A DNA stretch of 16,769 bases from Pseudomonadota bacterium (lineage in GTDB: Bacteria > Pseudomonadota > Gammaproteobacteria > Xanthomonadales > Xanthomonadaceae), in NCBI GenBank assembly GCA_023425225.1, contig JAFADB010000104.1:1-16769 (forward strand), given 5' to 3'. Positions 1 to 5,513 of this stretch are shown piece after piece. Under the pieces are notes generated by a model, which did not search any database, had not been told where the DNA came from, and saw nothing but the letters and a program-made list of their open reading frames with translations. Made by a program: the position numbers and the translations under genes. The stretch's first letter is position 1, and each line of letters opens with the position of its first letter.

Positions 1-712
1 CGTTGACCACCTCGGACGGATGGCGCACGCGCTTCCAGGCCATGTCGGTGATGTGCAGCAGGCCGTCGATGCCGCCCAGGTCCACGAACGCGCCGTAGTC
101 GGTCAGGTTCTTGACCACGCCCTTGAGGATCGCGCCTTCCTGCAGCTTCTCCATCAGCTGCTCGCGCTCTTCCGAATGCTCGCTCTCGACCACCGCACGG
201 CGGGAGACCACGACATTGTTGCGCTTGCGGTCCAGCTTGATCAGCTTGAACTCCAGCTCCTTGCCTTCCAGGTAGGCCGGGTCGCGCACCGGGCGCACGT
301 CCACCAGCGAACCAGGCAGGAACGCGCGGACATCCTTGATGTCCACGGTGAAACCACCCTTGACCTTGCCGCTGATGCGGCCGGTGATGGTCTCGTTCTT
401 TTCCAACGCCTCTTCCAGCTCGTCCCACACCATCGCGCGCTTGGCCTTCTCGCGCGACAGCACGGTCTCGCCGAAACCGTTCTCGATGGAGTCGAGGGCG
501 ACCTTGACCTGGTCGCCTTCGGCAACGTCGATCTCGCCGGCGTCGTTACGGAACTGCTCGATCGGCACGATGCCTTCGGACTTCAGGCCGGCGTTGATCA
601 CCACGACGTCGCCGCGGACTTCCACGACGGTACCGGTGACGATGGCGCCGGGCTTCAGCTTGGCCAGGTTGGCCTGGCTGGCTTCGAACAGTTCGGCAAA
701 AGATTCGGTCAT
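1..712 (-). CDS. rpsA: 30S ribosomal protein S1 (3' part cut by window edge)
   Basis: S1 binds mRNA on the 30S subunit and helps place structured or Shine-Dalgarno-poor messages for initiation. The frame opens with ATG at 712 (MTESFAELFEAS) and runs without a stop to the left edge, giving 237 codons of a protein normally about 560 residues long. Visible are S1 (OB-fold) domain 1 (about residues 20-87, with the GAIVTGTVVEV start), domain 2 (about 105-172, ending VVVSRRAVVE) and most of domain 3 (from about 192, with GVVKNLTDYGAFVDLGGIDG and then LLHITDMAW). The first two domains are the ribosome-binding type and the third begins the RNA-binding repeats. It lies downstream of cmk on the same strand, the usual proteobacterial order, but a terminator at 818-844 separates the two. 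No clear Shine-Dalgarno precedes the ATG. Identity is very sure. Confidence 0.97.
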   Translation of the reverse strand, partial: MTESFAELFEASQANLAKLKPGAIVTGTVVEVRGDVVVINAGLKSEGIVPIEQFRNDAGEIDVAEGDQVKVALDSIENGFGETVLSREKAKRAMVWDELEEALEKNETITGRISGKVKGGFTVDIKDVRAFLPGSLVDVRPVRDPAYLEGKELEFKLIKLDRKRNNVVVSRRAVVESEHSEEREQLMEKLQEGAILKGVVKNLTDYGAFVDLGGIDGLLHITDMAWKRVRHPSEVVN

Positions 713-817
713 GTGATAGATACTCGGTTGAACACACGGGCAGCGGGCCTGCTCATTGCCGACCGCATACTGCCCACCCTGTTAGTCGGTCCTCGAAAGA
801 ACCGGGGTGTGAAGTGG
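713..817 (-). promoter_or_regulatory. rpsA leader, poor in Shine-Dalgarno
   Basis: These 105 bases lie between the cmk terminator and the rpsA start, so an rpsA promoter and 5' leader should be here. The bases just before the ATG read GAGTATCTATCAC on the minus strand, which has at best a lone GAG as a Shine-Dalgarno. The rpsA leader of E. coli is known to lack a good Shine-Dalgarno and to be autoregulated by S1, so the same mode is plausible here. I could not identify convincing -35 and -10 boxes. Confidence 0.4.
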
Positions 818-844
818 AAAAACCGCTGCGCACCTGCGCAACGG
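818..844 (-). terminator. Intrinsic terminator after cmk
   Basis: Read on the minus strand, CCGTTGCGCA, a GG turn and TGCGCAGCGG form an almost perfect stem (one G-T wobble; the effective loop is AGGT), followed directly by TTTTT. It lies 55 bases beyond the cmk stop and before rpsA, so most cmk transcripts should end here and rpsA should depend mainly on its own promoter. Confidence 0.8.
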
Positions 845-898
845 AGCCTTTGCAACTACGATTTCAGGAGACGGCCGAAACCGCCGCCCTGCCGCCGC

Positions 899-1579
899 TC
901 AATCCGCCGCCTGGGGCAGCAGTCCGAGCACGCGCTCCACGACTTGATCGATGTCCATGCCCGTGGTGTCGACGAGGACGGCGTCTTCGGCCGGCCTCAG
1001 GGGCGCCACGGCGCGCTGGGCATCACGGGCATCACGGGCCATGATCTCGCGCAGCAGGTCGGAAAATATAACCGAAACTCCTTTTTCCTTCAACTGCTTA
1101 TGCCGCCTTTCGGCCCGCTCCTCGGCACTGGCGGTGAGAAACACCTTGCAGGGGGCGTCCGGGAAGATCACCGTCCCCATGTCGCGGCCGTCGGCCACCA
1201 GCCCCGGGGCGCGGCGGAACGCACGCTGGCGTTCCTTCAGGGCCGAGCGGACCTCGGGGATGGCGGCGATCGCCGAGGCCACCGCGCCGGTGGTTTCCAG
1301 GCGCAGTTCGTCGGTGGCGTCCGCGCCGTTGAGCAGCACCCGCATCCCGCGCGTCGCCGATTCGACGAACTCGACCCGGGTGTCGAAGGTGCAGCGCACC
1401 AGCGCGGCGGCGTCGGAGACATCCAGGTTCGCCCAGCTGGCCGCCACCCCCACCGCGCGGTACAGGGCGCCCGAATCCAGGTAATGCCAGCCCAGGCGGC
1501 GTGCGACGATCCGGCTGACGGTGCCCTTGCCGGCGCCCGACGGGCCATCGATGGTCAACACGGGCGGCAACTCGGACAT
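899..1579 (-). CDS. cmk: Cytidylate kinase
   Basis: Cytoplasmic kinase that phosphorylates CMP and dCMP with ATP to the diphosphates, in pyrimidine salvage and CTP recycling. The 226-residue product has the P-loop GPSGAGKGT (12-20), the LDSGALYR substrate segment (34-41), GRDMGTVIFPDA (131-142), and a C-terminal Arg/Asp-rich lid RDARDAQRAVAPL (about 182-194). Length and motif order are those of the short bacterial Cmk family. An in-frame ATG also lies 6 bases upstream at 1585, but the Shine-Dalgarno AAGGA abuts that codon directly, whereas it is 6 bases from the ATG at 1579. The protein should therefore start MSELPPVLTIDG. The gene is divergent from rpmJ, and rpsA follows downstream. Confidence 0.96.
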   Translation of the reverse strand: MSELPPVLTIDGPSGAGKGTVSRIVARRLGWHYLDSGALYRAVGVAASWANLDVSDAAALVRCTFDTRVEFVESATRGMRVLLNGADATDELRLETTGAVASAIAAIPEVRSALKERQRAFRRAPGLVADGRDMGTVIFPDAPCKVFLTASAEERAERRHKQLKEKGVSVIFSDLLREIMARDARDAQRAVAPLRPAEDAVLVDTTGMDIDQVVERVLGLLPQAAD

Positions 1580-1607
1580 GCGCATTCCTTACAGGTAGGG
1601 GCCGCGC

Positions 1608-1613
1608 ATTGTA
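1608..1613 (-). promoter_or_regulatory. Candidate -10 box for cmk
   Basis: The minus strand reads TACAAT here, five of six matches to the sigma-70 -10 consensus. It would place the transcript start about 20 bases ahead of the cmk ATG, leaving room for the AAGGA ribosome site. The GC-rich segment 17-18 bases upstream (TGCCGG) is a poor -35, so only the -10 element is supported. Confidence 0.4.
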
Positions 1614-1643
1614 GCGCCGGCCGCGGGCGTCCGGCACGCATGC

Positions 1644-1673
1644 TTGAATCCGGAACAGGATGGCCGCTATAAT
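1644..1673 (+). promoter_or_regulatory. Sigma-70 promoter of rpmJ
   Basis: TTGAAT (1644-1649) and a perfect TATAAT (1668-1673) are separated by 18 bases, close to the housekeeping sigma consensus. Transcription would begin near 1680, giving a leader of about 70 bases before the rpmJ ATG. This is the strongest promoter-like sequence I see in the window and fits a highly expressed ribosomal protein gene. Confidence 0.8.
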
Positions 1674-1750
1674 CGCCGGCTTAATGCGTCCCGGCCGGAA
1701 CTCCAGGCCTTGCCGCCCATCCGAATCCACGTTTACGCCTGAGGTGTGTC

Positions 1751-1876
1751 ATGAAAGTCCTGTCCTCCCTGAAGTCGGCGAAGACCCGTCACCGCGACTG
1801 CAAGGTGGTCCGCCGCCGCGGCAAGGTCTTCGTGATCTGCAAGTCGAACCCGCGTTTCAAGGCTCGCCAGCGCTGA
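1751..1876 (+). CDS. rpmJ: 50S ribosomal protein L36, 41-residue form
   Basis: Small basic protein of the large ribosomal subunit. The 41 residues start MKVLSSLKSAKTRHRDCKVV and end NPRFKARQR, a clear match to the longer L36 type found in Xanthomonadaceae. Classical zinc-binding L36 has Cys-x2-Cys-x12-Cys-x4-His; here only Cys17 and Cys30 of the cysteines remain, with His14 in the place of the first one, so this is the C-minus or degenerate-ribbon type. GAGGTG at 1741-1746, four bases from the ATG, is the ribosome-binding site. The gene stands alone between its own promoter (1644-1673) and terminator (1929-1952), not inside a ribosomal protein operon. It is too short for many ORF callers. Confidence 0.96.
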   Translation: MKVLSSLKSAKTRHRDCKVVRRRGKVFVICKSNPRFKARQR

Positions 1877-1928
1877 TCCGCAGGCCGGCGCCATCGGATT
1901 CATGATCCGGTGGGCAGTCCTGACACGA

Positions 1929-1952
1929 AAAGCCGCCTCCGGGCGGTTTTTT
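1929..1952 (+). terminator. Intrinsic terminator after rpmJ
   Basis: CCGCC (1933-1937), a TCCG loop and GGCGG (1942-1946) form the stem, followed by six T. The preceding AAAAG extends pairing into the T tract, so it could work in both directions. It closes the rpmJ transcription unit 53 bases after the stop codon. Confidence 0.85.
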
Positions 1953-2002
1953 GTTGGCTTTTTTGTTGTAATCGCATCCTTGAACCCTGGGGAGTTGCCG
2001 AC

Positions 2003-2329
2003 ATGAAGCTTCGTCTGTTTGCCGTGACCGTCGTCCTGATGCTGGCCAGCCAGGCCGCTGCGGCGGAAACGCTGCTGGTCCAGCGCGTGAAGGAAAAACC
2101 CGCCGCGGCCGTGCCCGCGCGCGGCCTGAGCATGTCCGAGGTCGAGTCGCGCTTCGGCGCCCCGCAGCAGAAGCTCGACCCGCGCGGCGGACAGAAGCGC
2201 CAGTGGCCGGCGATCAACCGCTGGGTGTATCCGGAGTTCACCGTGTATTTCGAGCGCCAGAAGGTGATCGACGTGGTGGCCAACCAGGCCAACGCCAACG
2301 AGATCGGGCTCAAGCCGCCGATCCGCTGA
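2003..2329 (+). CDS. Small secreted protein, unknown function
   Basis: A 108-residue protein with a clear Sec signal peptide: MKLRLFAVTVVLMLASQAAA is a short basic start followed by a hydrophobic core and an Ala-x-Ala type cleavage site near residues 19-21. The mature part is about 87 residues and soluble. Its core, GLSMSEVESRFGAP then WPAINRWVYPEFTVYFERQKVIDV, resembles the helix-then-beta layout of the BamE/SmpA-OmlA fold (a Gly-Met-Ser helix start followed by a Tyr/Phe-rich sheet ending in 'V.V'). That is a pattern-level inference, not a family assignment. There is no lipobox. The frame stays open further upstream to 1910, but the signal peptide and GGGGAG at 1989-1994 support this start. 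It forms its own unit, ending in the terminator at 2372-2403. Confidence 0.8.
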   Translation: MKLRLFAVTVVLMLASQAAAAETLLVQRVKEKPAAAVPARGLSMSEVESRFGAPQQKLDPRGGQKRQWPAINRWVYPEFTVYFERQKVIDVVANQANANEIGLKPPIR

Positions 2330-2371
2330 GCGGCGTTCCGCACCACCTCCTTCACCGATGCCAGAACGATC

Positions 2372-2403
2372 GACCTGCCGGCAACGGCAGGTCCTTTTCT
2401 TTT
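2372..2403 (+). terminator. Intrinsic terminator, 9-bp stem with GCAA loop
   Basis: GACCTGCCG (2372-2380) and CGGCAGGTC (2385-2393) are perfect complements closed by a GCAA tetraloop (GNRA type), and are followed by CTTTTCTTTT. It ends the transcript of the small secreted protein and lies only 45 bases before aguA, so aguA needs a promoter within or just after it. Confidence 0.92.
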
Positions 2404-2448
2404 CTGCGGGACCGGTTGCGGCCCGTGCATGACCCCCAAGAATCCGAA

Positions 2449-3498
2449 ATGAGCGAAAAGCCGCGCTTCCCCGCCGAGTGGGAACCCCAATCCGCGATCC
2501 TCCTCGCCTGGCCGCACGCCGGCACCGACTGGGCCGCGCGCCTGGCCGACGTCGAGGACACCTACGTGGCGCTGGCCGCGGCGATCACCCGCTTCGAGCC
2601 GCTGGTCATCTGCGTGGCCGACGACGACCTGCAGATCTACGCCGAGGCGCGGCTGCGTTCGGCACGGGTGGACATGGCGCGCGTGCGCTTCGTCGTCACC
2701 GAGTACGACGACACCTGGCTACGCGACTCCGGTCCGATCTCGCTCAGGCGTGCCGATGGCGGCTTCCGGCTGTTGGATTTCCGCTTCACCGGCTGGGGCG
2801 GCAAGTTCGAGGCCGGCCGCGACGACCGCCTGGTCGGCGCGCTCGCCGAGGCCGGCGTGTTCGCCGACGCGCAGGTGCACAGCATCGATTTCGCGCTGGA
2901 GGGCGGCGCCATCGACACCGATGGCGACGGCACCCTGCTCACCACCTGGCAGTGCCTGCACGAGCGCCATCCGCACGCCTCGCGCGAGGACCTGAGCGCC
3001 AGGCTGGCCGACTGGTTGGCCCAGGACCGCGTGCTGTGGCTGGACCACGGCTACCTGGAGGGCGACGACACCGACGCCCATATCGATACCCTCGCCCGCT
3101 TCACCGCGACCGACGCCATCGTCTACCAGGCCTGCGACGATGCGGCCGACTCGCACCATGCCGAACTGCAGGCGATGGGCAGCGAGCTGGCGGCGCTGCG
3201 CACCCGCGATGGAGAGCCCTACCGGCTGTTCCCGCTGCCGTGGCCGCAGCCGGTGATCGACACCGATGAACAGGGAAACAGCCGCCGCCTGGCCGCCTCG
3301 TACGCGAACTTCCTGATCGTCAATGGCGCGGTGCTGATGCCGGCCTACGGCGACCCGGCGGACGACCGCGCGCGCGCCGTGCTGGCCGCGGCCTTTCCCG
3401 GCCGCGAGATCGTCCAGGTGCCGTGCCGGCCGCTGATCTGGCAGAACGGCAGCCTGCATTGCCTGACCATGCAGCTTCCCGCCGGACTGCTGCGCTGA
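2449..3498 (+). CDS. aguA: Agmatine deiminase (agmatine iminohydrolase)
   Basis: Hydrolyses agmatine to N-carbamoylputrescine and ammonia, the first step of the arginine-decarboxylase route to putrescine in the cytoplasm. The 349-residue protein belongs to the Porphyromonas-type peptidyl-arginine deiminase (PPADF) family of guanidine-modifying enzymes. Visible signatures are WLRDSGP (90-96), EGGAIDTDGDGTLL (151-164), HIDTLARF (211-218, with the catalytic His and Asp) and the nucleophile Cys338 in GSLHCLTMQLP. The N-terminus PRFPAEWEPQSAILLAWPH is typical of the family. The ATG at 2449 has only a weak AAGAA upstream; a GTG at 2425 is in frame but less likely. aguB, two genes downstream, takes the product onward. 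Confidence 0.95.
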   Translation: MSEKPRFPAEWEPQSAILLAWPHAGTDWAARLADVEDTYVALAAAITRFEPLVICVADDDLQIYAEARLRSARVDMARVRFVVTEYDDTWLRDSGPISLRRADGGFRLLDFRFTGWGGKFEAGRDDRLVGALAEAGVFADAQVHSIDFALEGGAIDTDGDGTLLTTWQCLHERHPHASREDLSARLADWLAQDRVLWLDHGYLEGDDTDAHIDTLARFTATDAIVYQACDDAADSHHAELQAMGSELAALRTRDGEPYRLFPLPWPQPVIDTDEQGNSRRLAASYANFLIVNGAVLMPAYGDPADDRARAVLAAAFPGREIVQVPCRPLIWQNGSLHCLTMQLPAGLLR

Positions 3499-3520
3499 CA
3501 CTCGCTCCAGGACCCGTCCC

Positions 3521-4036
3521 GTGCTGCGTCATGTCTCCCTGCTCCGCGGCGTCAGCCGGATGAACGCGAAGATGCCGGCCCTGCGCGAAAGCTTCGAACG
3601 CGCCGGTTTCGCCAATGTCGTGACCGTGCTGGGCAGCGGCAACGTGGTCTTCGACGCGCCAGCACACGCGGACGGCCAGCTCGCCCGCCGGGCCGAGGCC
3701 GCCATGCAGGCCGCGCTGGGGCGCAGCTTCCGCACGTTCGTGCGCCCGCTCGCGCACCTGCAGGCGTTGTTCGACGCCGATCCCTTCTCCGCTTTCGCGT
3801 TGCCGACCGAGGCGAAACGGGTGGTGACCTTTCTCGACGCGCCGTTGGCGCAGGCCCCCATGCTGCCGGTTGAGAAGGCCGAGGCACGCATCCTGGCGAT
3901 ACACGGGCGCGAGATATTCACCGCCTACCTGCCGCCTGCGGTAAAACCTGTGTTCTTGGCACTGATCGCCGGTACCTTCGGCGACGCCAACACCACACGC
4001 ACCGGGGACACGCTGCGCAAGTGCGCCGCCGCATGA
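3521..4036 (+). CDS. DUF1697 family protein
   Basis: A 171-residue soluble protein of unknown function. The features that point to DUF1697 are the start RHVSLLRGVSRMNAKMPALRE (usual form LLRGINVG..., then a Met-x-x-Leu helix), the central GSGNVVFDA (38-46; family form QSGNVVF) and the C-terminal TTRTGDTLRK (158-167; family form TTRNWNT). The GTG at 3521 is preceded by AGGA at 3509-3512, eight bases away, which supports the start. It lies between aguA (22 bases upstream) and aguB (55 bases downstream), so it is probably co-transcribed with aguA. That placement is unusual for a polyamine pathway, but I see nothing in the protein that ties it chemically to agmatine. Confidence 0.85.
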   Translation: MLRHVSLLRGVSRMNAKMPALRESFERAGFANVVTVLGSGNVVFDAPAHADGQLARRAEAAMQAALGRSFRTFVRPLAHLQALFDADPFSAFALPTEAKRVVTFLDAPLAQAPMLPVEKAEARILAIHGREIFTAYLPPAVKPVFLALIAGTFGDANTTRTGDTLRKCAAA

Positions 4037-4079
4037 ACGCACGCCCCATGCCTGGCGCGTCTTTTCCGCCGCGAATCCC

Positions 4080-4085
4080 TACAAT
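4080..4085 (+). promoter_or_regulatory. Candidate -10 box giving a leaderless aguB mRNA
   Basis: TACAAT at 4080-4085 (five of six to consensus) ends six bases before the aguB ATG, so initiation at the normal distance would begin on or next to the start codon. No Shine-Dalgarno is present before that ATG. The -35 region (about 4057-4062, GCGTCT) is poor, so the promoter call is tentative. Confidence 0.4.
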
Positions 4086-4091
4086 CCACGC

Positions 4092-4976
4092 ATGAACACG
4101 AAAACCCTTCCCGTCGCGCTGATCCAGGAGCGCAACCATGGCGATGCCGAGGCCAACCTCGCGGTGATCGAAGACCGCGTCGGCGAAGCCGCGGCGCGCG
4201 GCGCCAAACTGGTGCTGCTGCAGGAACTGCACAACGGCGCGTATTTCTGCCAGCACGAATCGGTGGGCGAGTTCGACCTGGCCGAACCGGTCCCCGGGCC
4301 GAGCACCGAGCGCCTGGGGCAGCTGGCCAGGCGCCACGGCGTGGTGCTGGTGTCCTCGCTATTCGAACGTCGCGCGGCCGGGCTGTACCACAACACCGCG
4401 GTGGTCTTCGAGCGCGACGGCAGCATCGCCGGCAAGTACCGCAAGATGCACATCCCCGATGACCCGGGCTTCTACGAGAAGTTCTACTTCACCCCGGGCG
4501 ATCTCGGCTTCGCGCCGATCGACACCTCGGTCGGCCGCCTCGGGGTGCTGGTGTGCTGGGACCAGTGGTATCCGGAAGCGGCGCGGCTGATGGCGCTGTC
4601 GGGTGCGGAACTGCTGCTGTATCCGACCGCGATCGGCTGGGACCCGGACGACGCGAGCGAGGAGAAGACGCGCCAGCGCGATGCCTGGGTGCTCAGCCAC
4701 CGCGGCCATGCCGTGGCCAACGGCCTGCCGGTGCTCAGCTGCAACCGCATCGGCCACGAACCCTCGCCGCTGGGCGCGTCGGGCATCGATTTCTGGGGCA
4801 ACAGCCACGTGCTGGGGCCGCAGGGCGAGTTCCTGGCCGAGGCTGGCGCAGAGGCCACGATCCTGACCTGCGAGGTGGACCTGGGCCGCAGCGAGCACGT
4901 GCGGCGGATCTGGCCGTTCCTGCGCGATCGTCGCATCGACGCCTACGACGGCCTGCTCAAGCGCTACATCGACTAG
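4092..4976 (+). CDS. aguB: N-carbamoylputrescine amidase
   Basis: Nitrilase-superfamily (carbon-nitrogen hydrolase) enzyme that cleaves N-carbamoylputrescine to putrescine, CO2 and ammonia, completing the route begun by AguA. The 294-residue protein shows the complete Glu-Lys-Cys triad: Glu45 in LLQELHNGAYFC, Lys118 in KYRKMHIPDDPG, and Cys155 in LVCWDQWYPEAARL. The segments FYEKFYFTPGD (127-137) and AIGWDPDD are typical of the carbamoylputrescine branch, and the presence of aguA nearby supports the substrate. The start MNTKTLPVALIQE matches the family N-terminus, so there is no reason to look for an alternative ATG despite the missing Shine-Dalgarno. The acetyltransferase gene follows nine bases after the stop. 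Confidence 0.95.
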   Translation: MNTKTLPVALIQERNHGDAEANLAVIEDRVGEAAARGAKLVLLQELHNGAYFCQHESVGEFDLAEPVPGPSTERLGQLARRHGVVLVSSLFERRAAGLYHNTAVVFERDGSIAGKYRKMHIPDDPGFYEKFYFTPGDLGFAPIDTSVGRLGVLVCWDQWYPEAARLMALSGAELLLYPTAIGWDPDDASEEKTRQRDAWVLSHRGHAVANGLPVLSCNRIGHEPSPLGASGIDFWGNSHVLGPQGEFLAEAGAEATILTCEVDLGRSEHVRRIWPFLRDRRIDAYDGLLKRYID

Positions 4977-4985
4977 GCCGGCATC

Positions 4986-5513
4986 GTGACCGTACTGATC
5001 CGCCCGGCCACCGAGGCCGACGTCCCCGCCATCGCCGCGATCTACGCTGTGGAAGTGCGTGAGCGGGTCAACACCTACGAGTACGAGGTGCCCGACGAAG
5101 CCGAGATGCGCACGCGCATGCGCCGCACGCTCGAGGCCGGCTACCCGTACCTGGCCGCCGAGCTGGACGGCGCGGTGGTCGGCTATGCCTACGCCGGCAG
5201 CTATCGCAGCCGCATCGCCTACCAGTGGACGGTGGAAAACTCGGTCTACGTGGCCGATGCCGCCCATGGCCGCGGTATCGGCACCGCGCTGATGCAGGCG
5301 CTGATCGTCGAATGCGAACGGCGCGGCTACCGGCAGATGGTGGCGGTGATCGGCGAGCCGGCCAATACCGCCTCGATCCGGCTGCACGAGCGCCTGGGCT
5401 TCACCCTGATCGGCGTCTTCCCAAGCCTGGCGTGGAAACACGGCCGCTGGCTGGACACCGTGCAGATGCAGCGCGCGCTCGGCCCGGGCGCCAGCCAACC
5501 TCCTTCCGAATGA
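4986..5513 (+). CDS. GNAT N-acetyltransferase, phosphinothricin/methionine-sulfone acetyltransferase type
   Basis: A 175-residue acetyl-CoA-dependent acetyltransferase. It has the N-terminal IRPATEADVPAIAAIY typical of GNAT enzymes, the acetyl-CoA pyrophosphate loop AHGRGIGTALM (93-103), and the Asn-Thr-Ala-Ser then LHERLGF motif (127-139) of the Pat/Bar and MnaT group, which acetylate small amino acid analogues such as phosphinothricin, methionine sulfone or sulfoximine. Substrate prediction by group is weak for GNATs. The start is GTG at 4986, with AGG at 4975-4978 overlapping the aguB stop. Its last bases overlap the next gene by four (ATGA at 5510-5513), so the three genes aguB, this one and the TraB gene are probably one transcript. 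Polyamine acetylation is possible from context only. Confidence 0.85.
   Translation: MTVLIRPATEADVPAIAAIYAVEVRERVNTYEYEVPDEAEMRTRMRRTLEAGYPYLAAELDGAVVGYAYAGSYRSRIAYQWTVENSVYVADAAHGRGIGTALMQALIVECERRGYRQMVAVIGEPANTASIRLHERLGFTLIGVFPSLAWKHGRWLDTVQMQRALGPGASQPPSE

Noticed and set aside
20..1672. A plus-strand open frame spanning rpsA, the intergenic region and cmk
   Set aside because: It is antisense to two certain genes and crosses their terminator; the product is low complexity.
1951..1973. TTGTTG and TGTAAT as a promoter for the small secreted protein
   Set aside because: The spacing is only 11 bases, and TTGTTG lies in the T tract of the rpmJ terminator.
2425..2448. GTG at 2425 as an earlier start for aguA
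   Set aside because: It adds eight residues not expected from the family N-terminus and has no better ribosome site.
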